Positions 1 to 8,804 of a stretch of DNA of 19,691 nucleotides are shown here, piece by piece. The first letter of the stretch is position 1. Each line of letters begins with the position of its first letter. Source of the DNA: Elusimicrobiota bacterium. GTDB lineage: Bacteria; CG03; SLGR01; PWQF01. The notes beneath the pieces are model-generated. The model ran no database searches. It was not told where the DNA came from and saw only the letters and a program-made list of their open reading frames with translations. Location: contig PWOI01000117.1 in assembly GCA_003557485.1 (NCBI GenBank), forward strand, positions 1-19,691. The letters are read 5' to 3'. The position numbers were made by a program, and so were the translations under genes.

Positions 1-570
1 AAACGCCTTGAACCGGACTATAAAGGTTCGTTCACACCTTATGAAATACGAAATGTTCAGGCGTTTCTGTATATGGAGCAAAAGGAAAGAGCAATGGAAC
101 TTTTTGACTACCTCGTCAATGATTGCCGCAGGCCTCCCGGATGGCGCCAGTGGCCGGAAGCTGTTTATTTTCCTGTCAGGACAGCCGGATTTTTCGGAGA
201 TATTCCTCATACATGGGTCGGTTCGGGCTATATAAATACGCTGCGCAGTTTTTTTGTTTACGAGCATATGGAAACGCTGGTCCTCGGCGCCGGCATCAGA
301 GATGAATGGCTGGATTTACAGTCAATCTCTGCAGGCGTACTGCCTACGGAATTCGGAGAAATTTCATACACTCTGGAGAAGAATGAAAATAGACTTATTT
401 TTTCAGCGGCAGGAAATGCTTCTCCGCCGGAAGGTTTTCTCTTCAGAATTCCGGACGGATCAATAGAGCAGGTTAAACTCAACGGATTCAGCTGGAATTC
501 TCATTCGGATAATGAAGTCTATTTTGACAAAATACCATCATATTTAGAAATAGAACTTTCTGTACGGTGA
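1..570 (+). CDS. C-terminal part of a large carbohydrate-active protein (alpha/alpha-barrel type), 5' end outside window
   Basis: The reading frame is open from base 1 and ends at a TGA at 568-570, giving 189 residues with no start needed inside the window. The readable segment contains GWRQWPEAVYFP, then GDIPHTWVGSGYINTLRSFF and LVLGAGIRDEWL, then a short beta-rich tail. The 'PHTWVGS..I...R..F.YE...LVLGAGI...WL' pattern resembles the C-terminal end of the bacterial proteins annotated as discoidin (F5/8 type C)-domain or (alpha/alpha)6-barrel glycoside hydrolases; this is recollection of a family pattern, not a search. The substrate cannot be read from this fragment. It lies 55 bases upstream of a secreted GH144-like gene on the same strand, so the two may be co-transcribed. 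An internal ATG at 73 is in frame but is not a likely start, because the homologous-looking sequence continues upstream of it. Confidence 0.6.
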   Translation, partial: KRLEPDYKGSFTPYEIRNVQAFLYMEQKERAMELFDYLVNDCRRPPGWRQWPEAVYFPVRTAGFFGDIPHTWVGSGYINTLRSFFVYEHMETLVLGAGIRDEWLDLQSISAGVLPTEFGEISYTLEKNENRLIFSAAGNASPPEGFLFRIPDGSIEQVKLNGFSWNSHSDNEVYFDKIPSYLEIELSVR

Positions 571-625
571 AATTTTTGAACTATTGTATTAGTATTAGAA
601 ACAAAGAACTATGATTGGAGGAAAA

Positions 626-2389
626 ATGAGCTTAAGAAAATTGATTGCGGCATTTGTAGCCGCTGTGATGTGCGCCGCCGGAACTGTCAGGGCATGGAGC
701 CCGGAGCCCATGAGCGATGAGGAGCTACTTGAAACAGTACAGAGACAGACCTTCCGTTATTTCTGGGACTACGCTTATCCCGACAATGGTATGATAAGAG
801 AAAGAAGCAAAGGAATGACCGGGGAAGTACTTGAACCATTTGAGTCGGCTTTCTTTCTTACACCCGATGGTGAGAAAGGGTTGAAGGGTGAGTATTTCAA
901 CAATATGCACTTCTCCGGCGAGCCTGAATTGGTGAGAGTGGATGAAATTATAGATATGGACTGGGAACTGGGCAGCCCCGATCCAATAATAAACGAAGAT
1001 CGTTTTTCCATAAGATGGACAGGTTACATTGTCTTTCCTGAAGACGGGGAGTATGAAGTAGGGCTGGGAAGCGACGACGGTTCCCGCCTCTACATAGACG
1101 AAACTCTTATTATTGACAACTGGGGAGACCACGCCTTTCAGGTCGTTTCAGGAAAATTTGAAGCAGAGGCCGGAAAAGAATATCCCCTGCTGCTTGAATA
1201 TTATGAAAATACCGGAGAAGCTTCTATAAGTCTCGGCCTGGTTCACAGGCACGAGCCGGACGGCGAAATAAGAGAAACCCGCACAAACAGCACGGTCGCA
1301 ACCGGAGCGACTGGAATGGGAGCTATGGCAATAATAGTGGGGGTGGAAAGAGACTGGATAACCCGCCAGGAGGCTGCTGAAAGGATACTCAGCATTGTCA
1401 GTTTCCTTGAAGAATCTGACAGGTATCACGGGGTTTTCCCGCACTGGCTTGACGCCCAGACGGGAGAAACCGTCAAGTTTTCAGAACTGGATGACGGAGC
1501 AGATACAGTTGAAACAGCTCTTCTTTTCCAGGGGCTTCTTGCAGCCCGGGCCTATTTTTCAGAGGATAACGAAACCGAAAATCTTATCCGTGAAAAGATA
1601 ACAAAGCTCTGGAACGAAATAGAGTGGGACTTCTTCACCCGTGGTGAAAATGTTCTTTACTGGCACTGGTCACCTAATCACGGTTGGGGGGCAGACCTTC
1701 ATGTAAGCGGCTGGAACGAGTGCCTTATACTGTACATTCTTGCAGCCGGCGCAGAGAATCATGCAATTGATCCCGATGTCTACCACTGGGGCTGGGCCCG
1801 CAACGGCAATATGGCTAACGGAAAAGAGTTTCACGGAATAAGGCTTCCTCTGGGCCCGGATTACGGAGGCCCTCTCTTTTTTGCCCATTATACATTCCTG
1901 GGTGTTGATCCCCGGGGACTTTCCGACCGTTATGCAGATTACTGGGAACAGAACGTAAACCACACCCTGATAAACAGGGCCCATTGTATCCATAATCCAA
2001 ATAATTACAGGGGTTACGGGCCTCAGAGCTGGGGTTTAACGGCCAGTGACAGCCACGGCGGCTATAGCGCTCACAGTCCGGCCAATGACCTGGGAACAAT
2101 AACGCCCACGGCTGCTCTGGCTTCGATGCCGTACACCCCGGAATACAGTATGGAGGTATTGAGACACTTTTACTACAATCTTGGAGACAAGCTCTGGAGC
2201 CCCCTGGGCTTTATTGATGCTTTCAGTGAGCATTACAACTGGTATGCAGGAAGCCACATCGGCATAGACCAGGGGCCTATTATTATCATGATAGAAAACC
2301 ACAGGACAGGCCTGCTTTGGGATATATTTATGGAAATACCCGAAGTGCAGAGAGGCCTGAGACGCCTGGGTTTTGAAGGCAATTTCTAA
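626..2389 (+). CDS. Secreted GH144-type endo-beta-1,2-glucanase-like enzyme with a PA14 module inserted in the catalytic domain
   Basis: The 587-residue product begins with a signal peptide (about residues 1-23, MSLRKLIAAFVAAVMCAAG..). The start at 626 is preferred over the in-frame ATG at 611 because GGAGG at 617-621 lies just before 626 and a normal signal peptide then starts at residue 1. Residues 30-62 (LLETVQRQTFRYFWDYA..RERS) match the start of the Pfam 'Glycoamylase'/GH144 fold, which resumes at about 221 (STVATGATGMGAMAIIVGVERDWI) and runs to the end. Between them, about 80-210 reads as a PA14 beta-barrel (GLKGEYFNN, FSIRWTGYI, GSDDGSRLYID, NWGDH). Candidate catalytic or binding acids are D289/D290/D293 in DDGADTVETA and E365 in WNEC. 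Characterised GH144 enzymes cut beta-1,2-glucan; that activity here is inferred. It would act in the periplasm or outside the cell. Confidence 0.8.
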   Translation: MSLRKLIAAFVAAVMCAAGTVRAWSPEPMSDEELLETVQRQTFRYFWDYAYPDNGMIRERSKGMTGEVLEPFESAFFLTPDGEKGLKGEYFNNMHFSGEPELVRVDEIIDMDWELGSPDPIINEDRFSIRWTGYIVFPEDGEYEVGLGSDDGSRLYIDETLIIDNWGDHAFQVVSGKFEAEAGKEYPLLLEYYENTGEASISLGLVHRHEPDGEIRETRTNSTVATGATGMGAMAIIVGVERDWITRQEAAERILSIVSFLEESDRYHGVFPHWLDAQTGETVKFSELDDGADTVETALLFQGLLAARAYFSEDNETENLIREKITKLWNEIEWDFFTRGENVLYWHWSPNHGWGADLHVSGWNECLILYILAAGAENHAIDPDVYHWGWARNGNMANGKEFHGIRLPLGPDYGGPLFFAHYTFLGVDPRGLSDRYADYWEQNVNHTLINRAHCIHNPNNYRGYGPQSWGLTASDSHGGYSAHSPANDLGTITPTAALASMPYTPEYSMEVLRHFYYNLGDKLWSPLGFIDAFSEHYNWYAGSHIGIDQGPIIIMIENHRTGLLWDIFMEIPEVQRGLRRLGFEGNF

Positions 2390-2419
2390 CTTAACCAATT
2401 AGAAACCTTCTGTCTAAGT

Positions 2420-2458
2420 TTTCTCCCCTGAGATGCAGCGGCCGCTGCGTCTGAGAAA
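2420..2458. other. Strong hairpin / near-perfect palindrome after the glucanase gene
   Basis: Bases 2431-2452 form a 9-bp stem with one G-T pair around a GGCC loop (core GCAGCGGCCGCTGC). Outer arms TTTCTC (2420-2425) and GAGAAA (2453-2458) can pair outside it, leaving a 5-base bulge (2426-2430) on one side only. No T-run follows, so it is not a textbook intrinsic terminator. It ends five bases before the -35 box of the next gene, so it may be a 3'-end stabilising hairpin for the upstream transcript or a dyad bound by a regulator. Confidence 0.45.
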
Positions 2459-2462
2459 TTGC

Positions 2463-2490
2463 TTGACATTATATAAAACAATGCTATATT
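2463..2490 (+). promoter_or_regulatory. Sigma70-type promoter for the GT-B/GH57 pair
   Basis: A consensus -35 TTGACA at 2463-2468 is followed after 16 bases by TATATT at 2485-2490. Transcription would start near 2497, about 25 bases before the ATG at 2522. Confidence 0.6.
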
Positions 2491-2521
2491 CTATTCGAAT
2501 TAGAAGTACTGCAGGTAAAAA

Positions 2522-3823
2522 ATGATTGAATTTAAAATAAAGCCGGAAAATACAGAATTTGTTTTACTCTCTTTTGAGGGCCCAGACGATTATGCACTGG
2601 CAGGCGGGCTGGGAACAAGAATAAGAGGGTTAAGCAAAAACCTGGCCAAGATGGGGTATATCTCCCATCTTTTTTATATAGGGGACCCCTATCTTCCAGG
2701 TTTTGAAACTAAAATGGAAGGGAAACTTAACATATACCGCTGGTGTCAGTGGATCAGCAGGTATTATCCCGGAGGAGTTTATGACGGAGAGAATGATAAA
2801 TTAAGAGACTTTGACGGGACTGTGCCGCGCTTTGTCGCAGAAAATATAGTAAGACCCGCGGTGATGAAAAGAAAGCTTGTAGTTGTCATGGCGGAAGAGT
2901 GGCACACCGCCCAGGCCGCAATCAACTTAAGTGACTATCTTCACAATCTGGGTATAAGGGACAGGGTTGTCATACTCTGGAACGCCAACAATATTTATTC
3001 ATTTCACAGGATCAACTGGGGAGCCCTGGGATTTACCTCACAGATTACAACTGTCAGCAAATATATGAAGCATGAAATGTGGAAATACGGCCTCAACCCT
3101 ATTGTTATACCTAACGGTATCCCTGATAATTTTTTAAGGCGGCATAGTTTAAGCGGAAGGCGAAAAGAACTTCATGAGAAAACCGGCGCTGATATGATAC
3201 TTCTGAAAGTTGGCCGCTTTTCACCCGACAAGAGATGGCATATGGCGATAAGAGCCCTGGCAATACTGAAAAACATGGGAAGAAAGGCCTTTCTTATTAT
3301 GAAAGGAGGAGACGAACCTTTCGGAGGCGAAGTTTTCCATGAAATACGGCAGCTGGGCTTGACTGTCAGGGATATTAACCTTGACGAGCATACAATAGAT
3401 AACTTGCAGAAAAAGATACTTGAAGGCCCTCCGGCAGATATTTATAATGTCCTGCAGTTTATGCCGGAAAGTATGCTTAAACCGCTCTATTCTGAGTGTG
3501 ACGCTGTTCTTGCAAACAGCGGACACGAACCTTTCGGTCTTGTTGGGCTTGAAGTTATGGCATGCGGAGGTATACCGTTTCTAGGATCAACGGGTGAAGA
3601 CTACGCAATACCTTTTAAAAATTCAATAGTACTGGAGACAGATGACCCTAACGAGATAGTGTCGTACCTGGAATTCCTTTACAGAAGGCCTCTAAGGAAT
3701 ACGGAAATAAGGAAAATGGCGAAGTCCACAGCCAGAATGTATACCTGGAAGAATGTAATCCAGGGAAACCTGCTGGCCAGGCTGCTGCAGATAAAAGAAA
3801 CAAAAGGAGTAAAACATGAGTAA
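2522..3823 (+). CDS. GT-B glycosyltransferase, GT4/GT5-like (glycogen-synthase-like)
   Basis: The 433-residue soluble protein has the two-Rossmann GT-B layout. The N-terminal half carries GGLGTR (28-33), which resembles the donor-contact loop of glycogen synthases, and a hinge region around IPNGIP (196-201). The C-terminal half carries VGRFSPDKRW (230-239) and an EX7E motif, E336-PFGLVGL-E344, typical of retaining transferases that use nucleotide-sugar donors. It is therefore most likely a retaining alpha-glucosyltransferase making or extending a glucan in the cytoplasm. Donor (ADP- or UDP-glucose) and product cannot be read from sequence. It is slightly shorter than classical GlgA. Its last 8 bases overlap the next gene, a GH57 amylase, and a good promoter sits just upstream, so the two form a transcription unit. 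Its ribosome-binding site is weak. Confidence 0.78.
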   Translation: MIEFKIKPENTEFVLLSFEGPDDYALAGGLGTRIRGLSKNLAKMGYISHLFYIGDPYLPGFETKMEGKLNIYRWCQWISRYYPGGVYDGENDKLRDFDGTVPRFVAENIVRPAVMKRKLVVVMAEEWHTAQAAINLSDYLHNLGIRDRVVILWNANNIYSFHRINWGALGFTSQITTVSKYMKHEMWKYGLNPIVIPNGIPDNFLRRHSLSGRRKELHEKTGADMILLKVGRFSPDKRWHMAIRALAILKNMGRKAFLIMKGGDEPFGGEVFHEIRQLGLTVRDINLDEHTIDNLQKKILEGPPADIYNVLQFMPESMLKPLYSECDAVLANSGHEPFGLVGLEVMACGGIPFLGSTGEDYAIPFKNSIVLETDDPNEIVSYLEFLYRRPLRNTEIRKMAKSTARMYTWKNVIQGNLLARLLQIKETKGVKHE

Positions 3824-5024
3824 CAATTTAACAATCTACACAATAATACACCAGCCGCAGAGAGTACGGCTCCCTGCCCGTGAAATCCCTGAAAATGCCG
3901 GCATACGGGAACTGGATAAATATATCTTTGATGATGATATGAATAAGTATTATCTCCATAAGGTCGCAAACGAATGTTATTTCCCCGCTATGAAAATGTT
4001 TAAAAAACTTATGGACGGAGGATTTAAAATTTCGCTGGGCCTTTCGGTATCATTTATTGAGCAGGCAAAAAGCTGGAATAAAAAGCTTTTCAATGAACTT
4101 AAACAGTTTGTCTCTCATAAAAACCTGGAACTTATATGTGTGGAACCCTATCACAGTTTCATTTTTTATTTTGATATAGAAATGTTTATAGATAGAATGA
4201 AATGGGCTAAAAACTACCTGGAAAAAACTTTTTCAAAGGAAATAAAAATTACTGACACAACAGAAATGTTTATGTCAAATGACGTTTACTTCGCGCTTCA
4301 GAAAGCCGGTTTTGATGCCTCTTTTCTGGACGGAAGAGGGTGGGTCCTTGAGTGGAGGGAGCCTACACATCTCTATCACCAGAAGGGCCAGAAGATGAAT
4401 CTTCTTGCAAGGCATTTAAATTTCAGTGATGATGTCGGATACCGCTTTTCAAACAGGAGTTGGCCGGGCTGGCCGCTCACCGCTGACGCATATGCTCACT
4501 GGCTAAAAGAGGCGGCCGGAGATTTCATAGTTCTGGGATGGGATTTTGAAACTTTCGGAGAACACCATAAAAAGGATACCGGTATTTTTGATTTCATGGA
4601 ACACCTGCCCGGTGAACTGGACAAGCGGGGTATAAAAACACTTACACCAAGCGAAACCGTAGCTAAATTCTCAAAGAAAAGTCATCCTATGGAAGTTAAA
4701 GAATTCGGCTCAACCTGGGCAGGCAGCGGCGGGGTAGAGTTTTTTCTTGGAAATGCCGCCCAGCAGGCAATTTTCCGCCTGATGCATCACGTTGTAAATA
4801 AAGCTAAGCTCACAGGTAAAAAGACACTTATTGACCTTGCAATGAGGCTTACGCAGTCCGATAACCTTCATCTTATTCAGTGGGCCGGAAGATATGGCGA
4901 AGAAGCGGAAGTATCCGCCTACTTTACACCTTCACAGTGGTGGCAGCTTGGACCTGACAGGCTCCTCATTGAGCATCAGCGGGTCTATATTAATTTCCTG
5001 AAAGCAATGGACCGCTTTATTTAG
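3816..5024 (+). CDS. GH57 family alpha-amylase-type glycoside hydrolase, short form
   Basis: The 402-residue protein has the GH57 (beta/alpha)7-barrel hallmarks: the HQP motif at 12-14, NECYFPAM at 52-59, the nucleophile segment ITDTTEMFMSND with E150, and the acid/base segment VLGWDFETFGEHH with D243. Both catalytic carboxylates are present, so it is probably active, hydrolysing or rearranging alpha-1,4-glucans in the cytoplasm; no signal peptide is visible. The ATG at 3816 lies inside the end of the glycosyltransferase gene (8-base overlap) and is preceded by AAAGGAG at a good distance, which indicates translational coupling. The pair synthase-like GT plus GH57 amylase suggests joint glucan synthesis and trimming. 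Its stop codon overlaps by 4 bases the stop region of the convergent GH57 gene on the other strand. Confidence 0.85.
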   Translation: MSNNLTIYTIIHQPQRVRLPAREIPENAGIRELDKYIFDDDMNKYYLHKVANECYFPAMKMFKKLMDGGFKISLGLSVSFIEQAKSWNKKLFNELKQFVSHKNLELICVEPYHSFIFYFDIEMFIDRMKWAKNYLEKTFSKEIKITDTTEMFMSNDVYFALQKAGFDASFLDGRGWVLEWREPTHLYHQKGQKMNLLARHLNFSDDVGYRFSNRSWPGWPLTADAYAHWLKEAAGDFIVLGWDFETFGEHHKKDTGIFDFMEHLPGELDKRGIKTLTPSETVAKFSKKSHPMEVKEFGSTWAGSGGVEFFLGNAAQQAIFRLMHHVVNKAKLTGKKTLIDLAMRLTQSDNLHLIQWAGRYGEEAEVSAYFTPSQWWQLGPDRLLIEHQRVYINFLKAMDRFI

Positions 5025-5032
5025 GAAAGCGG
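5012..5032. other. Inverted repeat spanning two overlapping convergent stop codons
   Basis: CCGCTTT (5012-5018) and AAAGCGG (5026-5032) flank a 7-base loop containing TTAG (5021-5024), which supplies both the + strand TAG and the - strand TAA. It could be a bidirectional 3'-end hairpin, but neither strand has a following T-run. Confidence 0.3.
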
Positions 5033-7144
5033 CTGGATAGTATAATCAAGTCTCAGATTGAATTCCCCTCCGGATGGGATCTCAGGCTGAAAGACCGGCA
5101 TCATACATGAGGACTGGTATGAGAGTTCAAAACCTTTTTCGGAATTAGATACAACCCTGACGGGGTAATACCATAGGGAGCATTCCCTGTCAACTTGAAT
5201 AACGGTTTTATATTTTCCCGGGCCGTCATATACTCCGAAAGACCGGATGTTTTCAACGCATCCGGTTTTATCAAGAGCTGCAGTTTCGTCATCCAGAATA
5301 TATTTCTTTTCATCTGATTTGTCGGTAAGCATAGCAAAATTAAATTCAATACCGTAATTTGGAGAAATGACATCTGAAGAAATATTTTTGAGGCTTATAT
5401 GTACTGAAAACTCCCGTTTCCCTTCTTCAACAGTAATTAATTTCAATGATTTTAAGCGATCAGTCAGCATTGATTCCATAATAGCAGTTATTTTACCGGG
5501 GGCCTCTTTCACCTCAATGGAGCAGGGCATGGCACGGAAATTTTCATAGTCCTGGTGTATAAAATTTTCAAGAGAACTACCCGGCGGCATAATATGTTCA
5601 ATCAGGCTCTTACGCATATATTTGTCAAAATGCAAATACTCTGTGAATTTTTCAGTGCCGGAGGCTTTGATGTCGTGTATAGATTCAATTCCGTCCTTTT
5701 TTGCATCACCGGTATTACTCTCATTCTCTTGTAATATTTCGTTGTGATATGTTTCCTTTCTACGGGCAACCGTATCCAGGTGATTTATCGATGTGATTTT
5801 GTCCGATATATCCTCAATCATACCTCCCTTATAAGGAGAAACGCATAAGAAAAGGCTATCTGTGTTCAGAAGAAGCTCATCTTTTCCGTCACAATCCAAA
5901 TCAGTAAGATTATATTCTACAAATTTTTCTTTATGTGCAGTGGAATCAAGAATTTTGTGGAGCCTGATTAAATTTGAGTGAACCGCAGACCTCAGGTGCG
6001 GAAGATATATTCCTCCGAAAACCCCGTGCCAGTACGAGCAGTTACATTGAGACCTGTAGAGAAAATCACGGGCTTTTTCCAGAGAGGCGGGATCAGTAAA
6101 ATCACTTTCTCTCTGCTGAAGCAGATGTGAAAGGTAAAGCATCTTTTTGTTTGTATAGTTTGATTCAGGATATTTCGCAAAATAGTTCCTCCAGATTCCT
6201 CCTGCAAGGTAGGGTTCAGTTTCTTCAAGCAGTCCGCAGTCAGTAAGTCTTTTTTTCAGAGACTCTACCTTAAGTGCTCCTTCCGTCGGCATAGACCACT
6301 CCTTCATTTCATAATACTGGCATGCCGGAAGGCATACTCTCCCAAGAGGGCTATTTGAATCGTAATATTCAGAAAGGGTCCTCATTTTAATCCAGGAAGA
6401 ATTATCTTCAAGAGCTTTAAAAAAATTTTCAAGCCATCCTTTCTCGTGCACCCATTGTTTTGTATTGGGCCAGACACCAAATTTTTCACCGTCATCAAGC
6501 ATACAGAGGAGAGGTTTTTCAGACTGCCTGGAAACCTTCCGAAAACAATCTATAATTTCGTTGACCGGCTTGAAGGGAATATAGTACCTTAGGGTTTTGT
6601 TTATTATAAATAGACCCAGTTTATTCCCGCAGTCCTCGGTTAAATAGTATCCTGTAAGCCTCTCGGGCAGGAAACCCGCCTGTATAAAATGAGTGTCATC
6701 AACAGCCAGGTATTCTGCGCCTGTCCCGTTGAGAAGGGAGGGCAAGTGGGGTTCCCAGACCCTTTCAGTTAGCCATATTCCCCTTGGTTTTACATTAAAG
6801 TGTTTAATAAGAAATTTCTCTGTTTTCTTTAATTGACCGGAAATATCCTGCTTTGGTATGGAAGTCAGCACCGGTTCATAAAACCCTCCACCCAGCATTT
6901 CAATTCTACCTTTGTCAATTTCATTCTTTATCTCCTCAAGAAATCCTGAATGGTTTTCCTTGAAAAAATCAAGAAGAGGGGAAGTTATATGAAGGTTAAG
7001 CTTGAGGTTTTTATAGTTTTTAAAGCTTTCAATAATGGGTTTGTATGCGTCGCGATAGGCATTTTCAAGTATTCTTTCAAAATTTCCTACCGGCTGGTGA
7101 AAATGAAGCCCAAAAATAAAATCAACGGAACTCTCAGTTTTCAT
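5021..7144 (-). CDS. GH57 4-alpha-glucanotransferase / alpha-amylase with DUF1925-DUF1926-type C-terminal domains
   Basis: The 707-residue protein matches the long GH57 glucanotransferase architecture of the Thermococcus type. The N-terminal barrel has GLHFHQPVGNF (12-22), GGGFYEPVL (85-93), WLTERVWEP with the nucleophile E127, and MLDDGEKFGVWP with the acid/base D218. Relative to the published T. litoralis residues E123 and D214 both are offset by four, which supports the alignment. The beta-rich remainder would hold the DUF1925 and DUF1926 domains, including a DLDCDGKDEL segment near the start of the latter that may bind metal. It would transfer maltodextrin segments between alpha-1,4-glucans in the cytoplasm. 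The gene follows the phosphorylase-like gene with an 11-base overlap and no clear ribosome-binding site, so it probably depends on translational coupling. Confidence 0.85.
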   Translation of the reverse strand: MKTESSVDFIFGLHFHQPVGNFERILENAYRDAYKPIIESFKNYKNLKLNLHITSPLLDFFKENHSGFLEEIKNEIDKGRIEMLGGGFYEPVLTSIPKQDISGQLKKTEKFLIKHFNVKPRGIWLTERVWEPHLPSLLNGTGAEYLAVDDTHFIQAGFLPERLTGYYLTEDCGNKLGLFIINKTLRYYIPFKPVNEIIDCFRKVSRQSEKPLLCMLDDGEKFGVWPNTKQWVHEKGWLENFFKALEDNSSWIKMRTLSEYYDSNSPLGRVCLPACQYYEMKEWSMPTEGALKVESLKKRLTDCGLLEETEPYLAGGIWRNYFAKYPESNYTNKKMLYLSHLLQQRESDFTDPASLEKARDFLYRSQCNCSYWHGVFGGIYLPHLRSAVHSNLIRLHKILDSTAHKEKFVEYNLTDLDCDGKDELLLNTDSLFLCVSPYKGGMIEDISDKITSINHLDTVARRKETYHNEILQENESNTGDAKKDGIESIHDIKASGTEKFTEYLHFDKYMRKSLIEHIMPPGSSLENFIHQDYENFRAMPCSIEVKEAPGKITAIMESMLTDRLKSLKLITVEEGKREFSVHISLKNISSDVISPNYGIEFNFAMLTDKSDEKKYILDDETAALDKTGCVENIRSFGVYDGPGKYKTVIQVDRECSLWYYPVRVVSNSEKGFELSYQSSCMMPVFQPEIPSGGEFNLRLDYTIQPLS

Positions 7145-8804
7145 TCAGCATTTGAAGCGCTTTAAGATAGAAATCAGAGGCATAATCCTTTGCCATCTCG
7201 TCTATAGTCATTGTCATTCCTGCCTTATAAGAATTATACATCAGCTTTTTATAGATGGTATTTTTTCCTTCAATACAATCATAGTAGAGGCGGGAAGCTG
7301 TTTCAAGCTTTCGGTAAAGTGTTCTCGGGTCATAAGGATCAAGGAAAAAAGCTGATCCCTCTCCGGTTTCAGGATCGATTTCGGAAAGATATTCTCTGGC
7401 TCCTCCAGTAAATGTCGAGATATTTATATTACCGTTCATTGCTGCGCGCTGATCACTTGTACCGCAGGCTTCAAGGTCTTTTATTGGGCAGCTTACCCAT
7501 ATGTCGCAGCCTCTTGCCCCGTGGAGAAGAAGATCCTGGCCGTACCCGGGAAGAAAAGCAAATCTGCCGGCAAGTTTTTTATCCTTTGTCCAGTTAACAA
7601 AGTGGTGGAGCCATTCCTGTCTTTCGTTATCATCGGGATGGGCAATACCTGCAACAAAAACCTGCATCCCCAGTCCGTCAAGTTTTCCAAATGGAGTATC
7701 GACTTTTTCACCCCGGGGAGCACATAGCGCCCATACAATATCTTTGAGCATCGGAAACTGCTGTTTATACCCGGCCAGTCTCCTGAAAAGACCGGCAGTC
7801 GGTTTGTTAATATCAAAGGAGACAGTCATTCCAAGGTGGTTTTTAAGTCTCAGGGCGGCGTCTTCAAGCGCCTTTTCTTTACAGGAATGATGTATTTCCC
7901 ATAAACTTTCCGGAGTTACTTCGTGAGAATTTCTCAACTCTTCAGCCTGCCAGTACAATGACGAACCGTTAGTTATACCGCATATTTTATCTCTAAAGGT
8001 CAAGAACATATTTTTGGTGACCTCTCCGTGCTCTTTCGAGACGCCGTTTGTCAGTGAAGATATTTTCAGCGCTGCAAGAGTAAAATCAATTACTCCGGAC
8101 TCGTTAAACAAACTTTCGTACTTTTCGCCTAAATCCATACTGCCGAACCAACTCTGGTCATATTTTTCCATACCTGCCGGAACGGGAGTATGTGTAGTAA
8201 AAAGAATAGGGATATTCCTGTATTCCTCTATTTCCTTTATGTAGCATGCGGCGGTTACCGTGTGAGCTTCGTTTAAGTGAATAAAATCAATATGAAGGTT
8301 TATTGCGCTCATTAACTTCGGAACAGCTTTTCCGATGACAACTTCCTGCCTGAGCCTCTTTTTTCTGTCACCGGTGTATAGAATATCAAAAACATCGTCA
8401 TTCTTGAGCAAATATACCTTTACGCCGTTTCGCATAATGCTGTATATATTAACAGGGTAGATCCGGCCTTCAAAATCAACATCAATTACAATAGGCTGGC
8501 CGTCGCTATTTTTTTCTTCTTCTACCGGCTCACTGCTGTAATCAACTTTTTTAATTTCAATATGCTGCCTGTTTTTTGATATTTTCTGAATCCAGGTGTC
8601 GGAGTACATAGGTATAACTGCTGCAACATCCAATCCGATATCATCCAGTCCTTCCATTGTATCGCCGGCAAGAACTCCAAGGCCTCCCTTAAAGTTTGCG
8701 GATCTTGCCTCCGAGTTCATCTCGGGGAAGAGCATTTCCATACTTAAATAGAGAATCTTTTTGCCTGCAAGCTGCGGCGTGTTTTCTTCAATCCACTGAA
8801 CCAT
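7134..8804 (-). CDS. Short alpha-glucan phosphorylase-like protein (GT35 type) with Arg in place of the PLP-binding Lys
   Basis: The 556-residue protein shows GT35 hallmarks: YLSME (19-23), GGLGVLAGD (40-48), FTTHTPVPAG (202-211), NGVSKEHG (253-260), RRLAGYKQQ (341-349, where R342 and K347 fit the phosphate-site Arg and Lys) and EACGTS (445-450). The family motif EASGTSNMK or EACGTSGQK ends in the lysine that carries pyridoxal phosphate. Here the segment is EACGTSDQR, so R453 replaces it. FVAGIAHPDD (383-392) also has Ile where GKAHP has Lys. Classical phosphorolysis is therefore doubtful; it may be a glucan-binding regulator or a PLP-independent transferase. The length fits the short archaeal/thermophile group. 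The ATG at 8804 has AAAGGA upstream. It precedes and overlaps the GH57 glucanotransferase gene. Confidence 0.75.
   Translation of the reverse strand: MVQWIEENTPQLAGKKILYLSMEMLFPEMNSEARSANFKGGLGVLAGDTMEGLDDIGLDVAAVIPMYSDTWIQKISKNRQHIEIKKVDYSSEPVEEEKNSDGQPIVIDVDFEGRIYPVNIYSIMRNGVKVYLLKNDDVFDILYTGDRKKRLRQEVVIGKAVPKLMSAINLHIDFIHLNEAHTVTAACYIKEIEEYRNIPILFTTHTPVPAGMEKYDQSWFGSMDLGEKYESLFNESGVIDFTLAALKISSLTNGVSKEHGEVTKNMFLTFRDKICGITNGSSLYWQAEELRNSHEVTPESLWEIHHSCKEKALEDAALRLKNHLGMTVSFDINKPTAGLFRRLAGYKQQFPMLKDIVWALCAPRGEKVDTPFGKLDGLGMQVFVAGIAHPDDNERQEWLHHFVNWTKDKKLAGRFAFLPGYGQDLLLHGARGCDIWVSCPIKDLEACGTSDQRAAMNGNINISTFTGGAREYLSEIDPETGEGSAFFLDPYDPRTLYRKLETASRLYYDCIEGKNTIYKKLMYNSYKAGMTMTIDEMAKDYASDFYLKALQMLNEN

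Noticed and set aside
725-1132. Minus-strand open frame of 135 codons inside the glucanase gene
   Set aside because: The plus-strand frame encodes recognisable PA14 and GH144 sequence across the same bases; the minus frame shows no domain and no ribosome-binding site.
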